Assembly: GCA_900473185.1 (NCBI GenBank)
Contig: UCKU01000012.1
Coordinates: 150,581-214,580, forward strand
Reading direction: 5' to 3'
DNA length: 64,000 nucleotides
Origin: Hyphomicrobiales bacterium
Lineage (GTDB): Bacteria; Pseudomonadota; Alphaproteobacteria; Rhizobiales; Rhizobiaceae
Shown here: positions 36,555 through 44,872 of the stretch, piece by piece
Layout of the letters: the number at the start of each line of letters is the position of its first letter
Position numbering within the stretch: the first letter of the stretch is position 1
Made by a program: the position numbers and the translations under genes
Notes under the pieces: model-generated
The model's database searches: none
What the model was told of the DNA's origin: nothing
Seen by the model: only the letters and a program-made list of their open reading frames with translations

Positions 36555-37302
36555 CCCTGGCGGCCGGGCGCATCAGATCGGGCAGGTCCGTACAGATGCC
36601 GAGTACCGGTAGCTTCATGATGTCGGTCAAAATGGCTGGCCGTTCCTCGTGCCACAGCACGATCTCACGGCTTTCGCCGAAGGCTCGCTGCATCAGCTCT
36701 TCTGTGACGAGATCCTGCGGGCGCTCGCCGGCCCTTTCCCAGCAAAGGTGCAGGATATCGGCGCCGGCTTCATCGCCAGCTGCGTGCGGATCGTGGCCAA
36801 CACGGACCAGTACCGAGAGCGGGTAATCGCAGCCCGCATCGCGAAGCTCGCGCACCTGCGCGGTATCGAAAGAGCCGAGGCAGGCAAAGCGCTCGCTTTT
36901 CTCAATAAGATGCTTCCAGCACCGAAACCCCGTGCCCGGCGCCTTGAGCTCGATATAGAGGCCTATATTGGTGCGCCGCCCAAGGGCTGCGACCGCCTCG
37001 AAGGTCGGAACGTTGACGCCTTCGAGGGCAGCAAGCTCGGCTGCCGTCATCTCGGAAATTCGGCGGTCGATGCCGAAGACGCGTTCGAGATGATCGTCGT
37101 GGGAAACGACAACCACACCGTCCTTGGTGAGTTGTGTGTCGAGTTCCCACATTTCCGCGCCGAGTTCGGCAGCGCGCTGGAAGGCTTCGAGCGTGTTTTC
37201 CCGCTCATGGCCGCTCGCGCCACGATGGCCGATGCAGAAAGGCAGGTATCCCTTGTTCGAGGGCCAGCCATAACGTTCGAAGAAAGACGAGAAGTCACGC
37301 AT
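36529..37302 (-). CDS. Glycerophosphodiester phosphodiesterase
   Basis: 257-residue canonical GDPD: IGHRGASGHERENTLEAFQ (catalytic His-Arg and ENT), WELDTQLTKDGVVVVSHDD (metal Glu/Asp and second His) and GLYIELKAPG. It has no signal peptide, so it hydrolyses imported glycerophosphodiesters in the cytoplasm to glycerol-3-phosphate and an alcohol. It lies 3 bp after the ATPase gene in the same operon. Confidence 0.93.
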   Translation of the reverse strand: MRDFSSFFERYGWPSNKGYLPFCIGHRGASGHERENTLEAFQRAAELGAEMWELDTQLTKDGVVVVSHDDHLERVFGIDRRISEMTAAELAALEGVNVPTFEAVAALGRRTNIGLYIELKAPGTGFRCWKHLIEKSERFACLGSFDTAQVRELRDAGCDYPLSVLVRVGHDPHAAGDEAGADILHLCWERAGERPQDLVTEELMQRAFGESREIVLWHEERPAILTDIMKLPVLGICTDLPDLMRPAARDEKHGRQG

Positions 37303-37305
37303 CGC

Positions 37306-38355
37306 TCAGAGCCTCCGGCCTTCTTCGTCGAAGACGAACACGCCTCGGCTGTCGATTGCCCACTTCACCTCGTCGCCAACGGTGATGTCATTGCGCACTG
37401 GCTGAATGGACCGCAGCAACGAGCCGCCGGCAAGCTGCACGTCATAAAGGTTCTCGCGGCCCTGCGTTTCAGCGAAAGTGACCTTGCCGGAAATAGCGAC
37501 ATCGCCGGCCGGATTGAAATGTTCGGGGCGCACGCCGAGCGTCAGCTTGGTGCCCTCGGCGGCCTGGACTGATACCGGCACGCGGATCTCGCTCTCCGGC
37601 ATGGCGAAAGCGCCGTCCTTCATGACGCCACGCAGGAAGGTGATCGGCGGATTGCCAAGGAAGCCGGCGACGAAGGCGGTGCGCGGGTCACTATACATCT
37701 CGGCCGGCGTCGCGATCTGCACGATCTCGCCTTCCTTCATGATGGCAATGCGATCGCACATGCTCATCGCCTCCACCTGATCATGGGTGACCAGGATAGC
37801 GGTGATGCCCGTCTCGCGCTGGATGCGGCGAATTTCCGAACGCATTTCGAGGCGAAGCTTGGCATCGAGATTGGCAAGCGGCTCGTCGAGCAGCAGCACA
37901 TCCGGCTTGCGGATGAGCGCACGAGCAAGGGCCACGCGCTGCTGCTGGCCGCCGGAAAGCTGGGCTGGCCTTCGCTCCATCAGATTGCCGATCTGCACAA
38001 GGCCGGAAATGCGCTCGACCTCCTTGCGGATATCGGCCGCATTGACGCCCTTCACCTTCAGCGGAAAGCCGATGTTCTCGGCAACCGTCATATGCGGATA
38101 GAGCGCATAGGACTGGAATACGACGCCGACATTGCGCATCTGGCTTGGCAGGTCGGTGACGTCCCGGTCGCCGAAGAGAATGCGGCCGCCGGTCGGTCGA
38201 TGGATGCCGCAGATGGCAAACAGCGTCGTCGACTTACCGCAACCGGAGGGCCCGAGCAGCGCCAGCATCTCGCCGCTGCCGACTTCGAGCTTCATGTTCT
38301 CGATGACCTTGGTGGAGCCGAAGCTCTTCGAAAAATTGTCGAGGAGGATACGCAT
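37306..38355 (-). CDS. ABC transporter ATP-binding protein (UgpC type)
   Basis: 349-residue MalK/UgpC-type ATPase: Walker [10 protein letters not shown] (34-42), [22 protein letters not shown]-loop region, LSGGQQQR signature, LLLDEPLANLD Walker B and a C-terminal TOBE domain with GVRPEHF. It overlaps the upstream permease gene by one base. The adjacent GDPD agrees with a Ugp-like role. Confidence 0.93.
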   Translation of the reverse strand: MRILLDNFSKSFGSTKVIENMKLEVGSGEMLALLGPSGCGKSTTLFAICGIHRPTGGRILFGDRDVTDLPSQMRNVGVVFQSYALYPHMTVAENIGFPLKVKGVNAADIRKEVERISGLVQIGNLMERRPAQLSGGQQQRVALARALIRKPDVLLLDEPLANLDAKLRLEMRSEIRRIQRETGITAILVTHDQVEAMSMCDRIAIMKEGEIVQIATPAEMYSDPRTAFVAGFLGNPPITFLRGVMKDGAFAMPESEIRVPVSVQAAEGTKLTLGVRPEHFNPAGDVAISGKVTFAETQGRENLYDVQLAGGSLLRSIQPVRNDITVGDEVKWAIDSRGVFVFDEEGRRL

Positions 38356-39197
38356 CAGCCTTTGCTCCCGCCGCCATAGATGTTCATGAGATATTTGTGG
38401 AAGAGTGCGTAGGCGATCAGAACCGGGATGACGTAGAAGACGCCGACCGCCTTGAACATGTTGAAATCATAATTGTTATCGTCGCCGAGGAGGCCGGCGA
38501 GATAGACCGAGAGCACCTGCACCTGATTGCCGGGCGCCAGCACCTGAGGCAGGATGAATTCGCCCCAGCCCGACAGGAACGAGAAGAGGCCAAGCGCCAT
38601 GATGCCCGGGCCGACCAGCGGCAGAACGAGGCTGCGCCAGACACGGAAGCGCGAAGCGCCATCGACGACGCCAGCCATCTCGATTTCCCAGGGCACGGTG
38701 TCGTAAAAGCCCTTCATCAGCCAGATGCCTAGCGGCAGGTCGATCGCCGCCTTGACGAGGATGACGCCGATCAAGGAATTATAAAGGCCGATCATCTGCA
38801 GCACGATGAAGATGGCGATGATGAGCGTCACCGACGGGAAGGCGTGCAGCACCATGACACCGGCAAGGAAGAAGCCGCGCGCAGGTACATTGAGCCGCGA
38901 GAGCACATAGCCCGCCATCGACGAGACAATGACGACCACGCTCGTCGTGGATGTGGCGAAAAGCAGCGTATTCAGCGTCACGATCCAGATATTCGGTTTG
39001 CCTTCGGTCGTCTGCCACAAGAAGCGCCAGTGCTGGATGGTGAAGCTGGAGGGTATGAGCGAGCCGGCCTCCTTCACCGTTACGGTGTCGATGAAGAAAT
39101 AGGCGTACATCAAAAGCAGCGGCAAGCTGACGACGGCGAGCACGGCAATGACCGGCCAACTGCTGAAATTCGCGGAAGGTTGCGCTTTTTCGGCCAT
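38355..39197 (-). CDS. ABC transporter permease (MalG/UgpE type)
   Basis: 280-residue permease with about six membrane segments and EAA loop EIEMAGVVDGASRFRVWRSL. Second of two permeases in the operon, directly ahead of the ATPase gene. Confidence 0.92.
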   Translation of the reverse strand: MAEKAQPSANFSSWPVIAVLAVVSLPLLLMYAYFFIDTVTVKEAGSLIPSSFTIQHWRFLWQTTEGKPNIWIVTLNTLLFATSTTSVVVIVSSMAGYVLSRLNVPARGFFLAGVMVLHAFPSVTLIIAIFIVLQMIGLYNSLIGVILVKAAIDLPLGIWLMKGFYDTVPWEIEMAGVVDGASRFRVWRSLVLPLVGPGIMALGLFSFLSGWGEFILPQVLAPGNQVQVLSVYLAGLLGDDNNYDFNMFKAVGVFYVIPVLIAYALFHKYLMNIYGGGSKG

Positions 39198-39200
39198 GGG

Positions 39201-40502
39201 TCAGTCCTCGATCAGCGGCTTGGAGACAAGCGTGCCGTAGTTGAAGATGCGCAGATAGATCAGCGACAATGTCACGCCGATGACCACGAGCACGAGGGCC
39301 ATGGCAGCACCGAGACCGTATTCCAGGTTGCCGGCGTAGTTGTTGAGCGCCGTATGGTAGGCGGCAAGCGCCCAGACTTCGGTGGCCCTGCCCGGTCCGC
39401 CGTTCGTCGAAAGCAGGATTTCGTTGAAGGAGGCAAGCAGCGAGAGCGTCTGGTAGCAGGTGACGAAGAGGATCGGCCAGCGCATCTGCGGCAGGATGAT
39501 GTAGCGGATCTGCTGCCAACGCGACGCACCGTCTACCTCGCTTGCATAAAACTGGCTCTTCGGGATGGCCTTCATTGCCGACGAGAAAACCAGCATGCCC
39601 ATGGAGGCGCCGATGAAGCCGTTGATCATCACAACGAAAACCGAGGCATTATAGGCGTTGTCAAGCAGGTAATTCTTCGGCGGATAGCCGAAATTGCCCA
39701 TCAGCGTGGAAATGAAGCCGGTATCCCAGGCAAGCCATTTCCAGAGCATGACATAGATGACGACGGGCGTGATGCGCGGCAATAGCCAAACGCCACGGAA
39801 GAAGGAAGCTGGTGCTGCTGGCATGTAATGCGTCCAGATGGCGAGCAGCAGCGCGTAACCGACATTGAAGATGACGAGCACCAGCGCGACGTAAAGCACT
39901 GTATTCAGCAGCACGCGAGCCATATCCGGCGAGGAGGCCATGCGTGAGAAATTGTCCGATGTCCAGATCCAGCCGGTATAGGCTGCCTTGGCGACCTGTT
40001 CCTTCTGGTCAGCCGTCAGCTTGAAGCCGAGTGTATCGAGGGCAGAGAAAAGCTCGTCCTTGCTGTCGAAGCGGGCGTTGACGACCGAGCGGTTGAACTG
40101 GTCGGAGATCTGCTTGACCTCGCGCGTCGAGGGGCGCTCGTTCAGGTCCTTGATCATGCGCTCGATATCGCGGCGTGATGGGAAGACCTCGTTCATATGC
40201 TTTTCGCGCAGTTCCGAGACGATGGCTGACGAGAGGCTCAGGCCTTCGACGGCCTTCAGGCCGGCTTCGTCGATCGTGTAACGCGGCTCGCCCAACTGAT
40301 CGGCGATATCGGGCATGGTCGATTTGAGCGTGATCAGCGAATTCGGCGCGACCTGGTAGACGCCGCCGGAAATGCCGGTCGCCGTCGTCATGTTCGTCAT
40401 CGAGAAGACGGCGGTCAGAACGACCGGTAGCAGGAAGAACAGAATGATCATGATCGCCGCAGGTGCGATCATCACCAGCCCAAGCGTTCTGGACGATTTC
40501 AT
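39201..40502 (-). CDS. ABC transporter permease (MalF type) with large periplasmic insert
   Basis: 433-residue permease, about 130 longer than a UgpA-type protein. After membrane segment 1 (about 8-32) comes a hydrophilic stretch of about 160 residues (around 35-195, rich in DIERMIKDLNERPS-like helices), then five more segments and EAA loop YASEVDGASRWQQIRY. The insert is placed like the P2 loop of MalF, which contacts the binding protein. Start ATG at 40502. Confidence 0.9.
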   Translation of the reverse strand: MKSSRTLGLVMIAPAAIMIILFFLLPVVLTAVFSMTNMTTATGISGGVYQVAPNSLITLKSTMPDIADQLGEPRYTIDEAGLKAVEGLSLSSAIVSELREKHMNEVFPSRRDIERMIKDLNERPSTREVKQISDQFNRSVVNARFDSKDELFSALDTLGFKLTADQKEQVAKAAYTGWIWTSDNFSRMASSPDMARVLLNTVLYVALVLVIFNVGYALLLAIWTHYMPAAPASFFRGVWLLPRITPVVIYVMLWKWLAWDTGFISTLMGNFGYPPKNYLLDNAYNASVFVVMINGFIGASMGMLVFSSAMKAIPKSQFYASEVDGASRWQQIRYIILPQMRWPILFVTCYQTLSLLASFNEILLSTNGGPGRATEVWALAAYHTALNNYAGNLEYGLGAAMALVLVVIGVTLSLIYLRIFNYGTLVSKPLIED

Positions 40503-40526
40503 GGAAGTCCCCTCATGGACGACGCT

Positions 40527-40556
40527 CCGGAAGGCGGCGTTGCGGCCGCCTTCCGG
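40527..40556. repeat. Intercistronic hairpin after binding-protein gene
   Basis: Perfect 12-bp inverted repeat CCGGAAGGCGGC / GCCGCCTTCCGG with a 6-base loop, between the binding-protein stop (40572) and the permease start (40502). It has no T-tract, so likely mRNA protection. Confidence 0.75.
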
Positions 40557-40571
40557 CAGAGTGCGTCGCTC

Positions 40572-41918
40572 TTAGCGGATGACGATCTTGTCGCCGAGCG
40601 TGCTCTTCAGCTCGCTCTCGGCATCGTTGACGGCGGCATCGACAGTCTTGGCGCCGGTCCAGGATGCTTCAAGGTTCTTCCACATGATGTTCCAGTAGGT
40701 GCCGAAGTCGGAGTTGTTCGGCATCGCATTGGCGTAGGGCAGCAGGCGCTCGGTGGCTTCGCGGGCCCAGCGATTGGCGGCGTAGAAATCAACGGCCGCT
40801 TCTGACTTGGAGACACCGAGATGCGCCGACTTGATAGCGTGCAGCGCGTTGGTTCGCGGCTCTGAAGCGATCGTGATCAGCTGGGCGGCGATCTGCGTGT
40901 CCTCGTCGCTGTGACCCGATGTCAGCAGATAAACGAGGGGGTGCGTCAGCGTGTTCGCCTTGCCGCCTTCACCAGCCGGAATCAGCGTGAAGGCGATGTT
41001 GCCAAAGAAGTCCTTCAGGCCCTCCTGGTTGACGAGGCGGGCATAGTGCCAGGTGCCGGCGTCCCAGATGCCGGCCTTACCGGTGGCAACTTCCTTCCAC
41101 CACTGGTCGCCCGGCATGCCGATATGGTTCTTTTTGGTCACGCCGGTCGAAACCGCATCGGCGAAGAATTGGTAGGTGCGCTTCATGGCAGCCTTGTCGA
41201 AAACGAGCTTGCCGTTTTCTTCCATGACGCCGCCGAAGGAGGTGTAGAACTGCCAGTAGTCAGGGCCGTTGCTGGTGCGCGGATAGAAGCCGTAGCCGGG
41301 CTGTACGAGGCCCTTGTCCTGCATCTTCTTGGCGTCTTCGAGCAGGTTCTTCATCGTGTACTTGCCATCCATGACGCTCTTCGGCAGCGCATCGAGGTCG
41401 GCGTCGCTGTAGCCGATAGCCTTCATGTAGGGCTTCCAGAACAGCATCGGGCGGGATTCGGCATCCTGCGGGATGCCGTAAACCGAGCCATTGTAAGAAG
41501 CGATCTGCATCAGGTTTTCGTAGATGTCGTTGAGCGGCCAGGAATCGAGGTCGACATAGTCTTCGACCGGAACGATGAGGCCGGCCTGCGACCAGGGAGC
41601 GATGTCCTCATGGCCGCTGACCACGATATTCGGAGCCTTCTTGGCTTCGGCGGCAAGCGTCAGGGCCTGCTTGAAATCGTCCCAACCTGAGTATGGGGTC
41701 TTTTCGACGATGATCTTCAGATCTTCGCCCTTCAGTGCAGCTTCGCGCTGAAGCTGCTGAGCAGCGATCTCGATGGCATCTAGGCGATAAACGTCATTTG
41801 GACCGGTGCCACCAGCCCAGACGCTGATGTGAACGTCCTTGGCAAGCGCAAATGCGGATGTCGAGGCCAGGATTGCGGCCGCAACGGTAAGGGATTTCAG
41901 TGTCGGCAAAATGGTCAT
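40572..41918 (-). CDS. Extracellular solute-binding protein (family 1)
   Basis: 448-residue periplasmic receptor. The signal peptide MTILPTLKSLTVAAAILAST is probably cleaved after ALA near residue 25. The mature part carries SVWAGGTGPNDVYRLDAIEI, APWSQAGLIVPVEDYVD and GIPQDAESRPMLFWKP. The ATG at 41918 is preceded by GGGAG; the open frame upstream is spurious. It heads the operon with a MalF/MalG/UgpC-type transporter, GDPD, LacI regulator and phosphatase. Ligand probably a glycerophosphodiester or related polyol phosphate, by context only. Confidence 0.92.
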   Translation of the reverse strand: MTILPTLKSLTVAAAILASTSAFALAKDVHISVWAGGTGPNDVYRLDAIEIAAQQLQREAALKGEDLKIIVEKTPYSGWDDFKQALTLAAEAKKAPNIVVSGHEDIAPWSQAGLIVPVEDYVDLDSWPLNDIYENLMQIASYNGSVYGIPQDAESRPMLFWKPYMKAIGYSDADLDALPKSVMDGKYTMKNLLEDAKKMQDKGLVQPGYGFYPRTSNGPDYWQFYTSFGGVMEENGKLVFDKAAMKRTYQFFADAVSTGVTKKNHIGMPGDQWWKEVATGKAGIWDAGTWHYARLVNQEGLKDFFGNIAFTLIPAGEGGKANTLTHPLVYLLTSGHSDEDTQIAAQLITIASEPRTNALHAIKSAHLGVSKSEAAVDFYAANRWAREATERLLPYANAMPNNSDFGTYWNIMWKNLEASWTGAKTVDAAVNDAESELKSTLGDKIVIR

Positions 41919-42053
41919 CTTCTTCGTCTCCCTAGAAGAGCAGTGTGAGGCCTCTTGACGGGTCATCACTGGTGTTGATGGCCGGTCCGATAGCCCCACG
42001 AAAACGTGGCGTATCCCGCTCTAGGGGGCGAACGTAACGACCGAATGACAAAA

Positions 42054-42069
42054 TTGAGCACGTGTGCAA
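42054..42069. promoter_or_regulatory. Candidate LacI-type operator of the ABC/GDPD operon
   Basis: Palindrome TTGAGCACGTGTGCAA: TTG-NN-CACGTG-NN-CAA, symmetrical at 12 of 16 positions with a central CG as in LacI-family operators. It lies 136 bp upstream of the binding-protein ATG, and its right half could overlap a minus-strand -35 (TTGCAC). Confidence 0.45.
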
Positions 42070-42504
42070 AATTATTATGACGATGTTCCGGGCGCGGTCA
42101 ATCGCTGATGGAAAGGCTAGTTCGGTTGCCGGCGGAATCGGGATCGAAAGTACGGGACAACGTCCAGAACCGCGACATGGCCCCGTCACGATCACGCCGT
42201 CGACCGCTTCGAAGAGTTCGAAATTCGCGCGCTTGCCTGTATTTTCACAATCGGCTAATGAGTGCGCCGGAGCTGTTCAACAATGGAGGCGTGCAATGAC
42301 AGATATTTCTTCGTCCAACGCCTCTTTGGCATAGGCCTTCGAAGCTCCTAACCCTCGATCATATCCGAGACCTTTCAAGCTTCACCATCCAAAGATGGCA
42401 CTCATTTCGCTCGCAGCGTCTGGGCACGGTAATGCCCGCACGCATGGCGCTGCGCACTCTCAGCTTGAAAGAGGGGCGGTTCAAAATTCTGACCGCTGAT
42501 AATC
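42070..42504. other. Gene-poor stretch
   Basis: About 435 bp between the ABC operon promoter and the next small gene. Open frames of 63 and 90 codons on the plus strand have no convincing ribosome site or recognisable product. I see no RNA gene or repeat. It may carry promoters or a decayed gene. Confidence 0.4.
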
Positions 42505-42687
42505 ATGACAAATCAACACGCCGCCGAGAGCCTGGCGGCATCCATGGGCGAGCTTTGCTCGCGATTTAGCTTCAGAGAGATTCTCGTCGCAACCATCATT
42601 GCCCGGTGGAGGCGTCGTCGCATGGTGAACAGCTTCGACACCTTCCCATCCTGGCTGCGCCGTGACCTCGCTTTGTCCGATGAATAG
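42505..42687 (+). CDS. Small basic protein, DUF1127-like
   Basis: 60-residue protein whose C-terminal half, IIARWRRRRMVNSFDTFPSW then LRRDLALSDE, resembles the DUF1127 pattern (basic helix followed by a leucine/aspartate-rich segment). Such short proteins are abundant in rhizobia and some affect RNA or metabolite homeostasis. The ribosome site is poor, so the start is uncertain. An inverted repeat follows 31 bp after the stop. Confidence 0.55.
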   Translation: MTNQHAAESLAASMGELCSRFSFREILVATIIARWRRRRMVNSFDTFPSWLRRDLALSDE

Positions 42688-42718
42688 ATCGACTCCTCCG
42701 CCAATATCGCGGGCATAT

Positions 42719-42757
42719 CCGGCAGGGATGATTTCGAAACGAGATCATCCCTGCCGG
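42719..42757. repeat. Strong inverted repeat, probable bidirectional terminator
   Basis: Perfect 14-bp arms CCGGCAGGGATGAT / ATCATCCCTGCCGG with an 11-base loop, between convergent genes. No T-tract on either strand, so it may be a Rho-assisted terminator or a copy of a dispersed palindromic element. Confidence 0.65.
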
Positions 42758-42782
42758 GTTGCGGCCAAAGGAGCCATAGCGA

Positions 42783-43613
42783 TCAAATCCCAGCCCAGAG
42801 ATCACGAAGCATCTGCCGAAGCAGTAGTGCCTCCGCCCATCGATCGGTGGTGTCGTTCCCGTCTCGCCCGGTGATCGCATAGGGCTGCGGCCCCAGCTCG
42901 CAGGTGAAGACCAGCTCGGCATTCGAAGCGGCGCGACTGCGCCAATCGCGAATGCCGTAGTCCCACCATTGAAGGAAGAGGTCGACCCAGGGCCGATGGT
43001 GAGGAAAAGAGATTTCGATCTGCACCTGTTCGCACGATGCGACCCTGCCATGAAAGGCATGAGCATTGCGCAGGATGCGATGGATCATGGCATGGGTTTC
43101 GGCATCGACCGGATCGGCAAACTCGCGTGCGACCGTAAAGTGCGAGAGGTCGGCGAGCAGCGGCAGATCCGCCCTCTTCTCCAGCAGGTCGAGCGTAAAC
43201 AATAGATCCGTCGTCATCCGGTTGCGGTGGGTTTCAATGAAGGCGGGAACGCCGGCATCCTCGGCAAGCTGCACCCAGCCATCCAGGATAGGCAGGCAAT
43301 CCTCGACACGGCGCAGGCGGATATCGGGCTGCAGGTCGATATGGCTGACGGGAAATTCCGTGGCAAGCGCGAGCGGCAGGCGCAAATCCTCGACTGTGCG
43401 GGGAAAACAGACGCCTTCGATCTTCAATCCGGTGCGGCGGATCGCGTCATTCAGCCTGATAACGTCGGCGCGGTTCGTATAGTGGGCGCTGATGCCGTCG
43501 AAGCCTGCCTCCGCGATCATCGCGATGTTCTCGTCGAGACTGCGCTCGTATCCATCCGTATGCCGACGCTCCATGGCCCAGAGCGACTGGAAGATCAGCA
43601 GCTTCTGCATCAT
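42783..43613 (-). CDS. Sugar phosphate isomerase/epimerase (MocC/IolE-like TIM barrel)
   Basis: 276-residue xylose-isomerase-like TIM-barrel protein. Candidate metal/substrate residues lie in DLQPDIR, IETHRNR and LADLSHF, and in the late stretch QVQIEISFPHHRP. Proteins of this family act in inositol and rhizopine catabolism (IolE, IolI, MocC), which suits its neighbours. It overlaps the reductase gene by 4 bp. It is last in the operon 47235 to 42783. Exact reaction unknown. Confidence 0.8.
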   Translation of the reverse strand: MMQKLLIFQSLWAMERRHTDGYERSLDENIAMIAEAGFDGISAHYTNRADVIRLNDAIRRTGLKIEGVCFPRTVEDLRLPLALATEFPVSHIDLQPDIRLRRVEDCLPILDGWVQLAEDAGVPAFIETHRNRMTTDLLFTLDLLEKRADLPLLADLSHFTVAREFADPVDAETHAMIHRILRNAHAFHGRVASCEQVQIEISFPHHRPWVDLFLQWWDYGIRDWRSRAASNAELVFTCELGPQPYAITGRDGNDTTDRWAEALLLRQMLRDLWAGI

Positions 43614-44815
43614 GCCGCCCTTGCGCTCTTCAGGAGCACCTTGAGGTTCGTGTTCGGATCGGCGAGAGCGGCGGGATCGGGGTGAACGCCGGCTGCAATC
43701 AGCATCTCGGCAAGCCTGATATCCTTGGCGATACCGTTGCCGACACCAAGTCCGGCTGCGGCGACGAGACGCCCGCCTTCCAGATAGAATTCAAGCTCGT
43801 CGTCGCCAAGCGAACGGACCACGCTTTGATGCGACGGCTGCGGCAGGCCGACCACCTGGAGGCCGAGGTCATATTGATCAGACCAGAACCAGGGAATCGC
43901 GGCGAAAGCCTCTGCTGCACCGATCATGTTGCGCGCCGCAACCTCGGCCTGGGATCTCGCATTTCGCCAGCTTTCAAAACGTATGTGACCACCGCCCGGC
44001 TGGCTCACTGCTGCGCAATCGCCCGCCGCGAAGATATTCGGCGCGCTGGTGCGAAGATGAGCGTCCGTCACGATGCCATTGGCTGTCGCCAGCCCGGCTT
44101 CCTGCGCCAAAGTGATCTCCGGCATGACACCGATAGCGCTGACGACGAGCTGCGCTCGAACCATGCTGCCATCCGTCAGAAGGACGCCATCATCGTTGAT
44201 GGCGATAACACCTCGATCTAGGTGGAAGCCGACGCCTTCTGCGATGTGCCTGGCATGCAGCTTTTCGGCAAATCGCGGCGGAACGGCACGTCCCAGAATT
44301 TTCGGCGCTGCTTCAATGACACTGACCGCAACGCCCCTTCCGCGAAGGACGGATGCAAGCTCCATACCGATCAGGCCGCCGCCGATAATGGCGATGCTTC
44401 GGCCTGGGCTAGCATTGGCGAAAATCGCCTCGGCATCGGCATGGGTGCGGAAGTCAAGCGCGCGCTCGGCGCCCGAACAAGCAAGCTTTCTTGGGCGCGC
44501 GCCGGTGGCCAGTAGCAGCTTTTCATAGGTCAGGACCCGACCGTTGCTCAAGATGACGGTAGCAGCATCAGCGTCCAGCTTTGACGCTGACACCCCCTTC
44601 AGATAGTCGATACCGGCGGCTGCCAGCACATCTTCGGCACAGATCAACTTCATCTGCGCTGCGCCATCCATCGGCTTCGACAAAGGCGGCCGTTCATAAG
44701 GCAGATGCGGTTCGGCGCCCGCCAAGCTTATCGATCCGGAATATCCCGCTTCCCGCAAAGCGAATGCCGCGCGTGTTCCGCATTCTCCCGCACCGATAAT
44801 GACAATACCGCTCAT
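43610..44815 (-). CDS. NAD(P)/FAD-dependent ferredoxin reductase (MocF-like)
   Basis: 401-residue reductase of the class supplying electrons to Rieske ferredoxins. The FAD motif IGAGECGTRAAFALREAG is at the N-terminus, the active-site stretch LPYERPPLSK follows, the NAD motif IGGGLIGMELASVLRGRG is near 148, and the second FAD motif reads IFAAGDCAAV. The ATG at 44815 with GGAGAG five bases upstream is chosen over an earlier ATG at 44827. With the ferredoxin and di-iron oxygenase genes upstream it forms a three-part oxygenase like MocDEF. Confidence 0.88.
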   Translation of the reverse strand: MSGIVIIGAGECGTRAAFALREAGYSGSISLAGAEPHLPYERPPLSKPMDGAAQMKLICAEDVLAAAGIDYLKGVSASKLDADAATVILSNGRVLTYEKLLLATGARPRKLACSGAERALDFRTHADAEAIFANASPGRSIAIIGGGLIGMELASVLRGRGVAVSVIEAAPKILGRAVPPRFAEKLHARHIAEGVGFHLDRGVIAINDDGVLLTDGSMVRAQLVVSAIGVMPEITLAQEAGLATANGIVTDAHLRTSAPNIFAAGDCAAVSQPGGGHIRFESWRNARSQAEVAARNMIGAAEAFAAIPWFWSDQYDLGLQVVGLPQPSHQSVVRSLGDDELEFYLEGGRLVAAAGLGVGNGIAKDIRLAEMLIAAGVHPDPAALADPNTNLKVLLKSARAA

Positions 44816-44833
44816 TAAGCTCTCCATAAAAAG

Positions 44834-44864
44834 GGCCGGCGCTCGTGAGGAGGAGACGCCGGCC
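44834..44864 (-). terminator. Hairpin/attenuator after binding-protein gene
   Basis: Inverted repeat GGCCGGCG / CGCCGGCC with a 15-base loop, followed on the minus strand by CC and five T, directly before the ribosome site of the reductase gene. It likely ends or attenuates transcripts from the strongly expressed binding-protein gene. Confidence 0.65.
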
Positions 44865-44872
44865 AGGGAGGA

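Noticed and set aside
42062..42334. 90-codon plus-strand frame in a gene-poor stretch
   Set aside because: No ribosome site, no recognisable product and poor codon bias.
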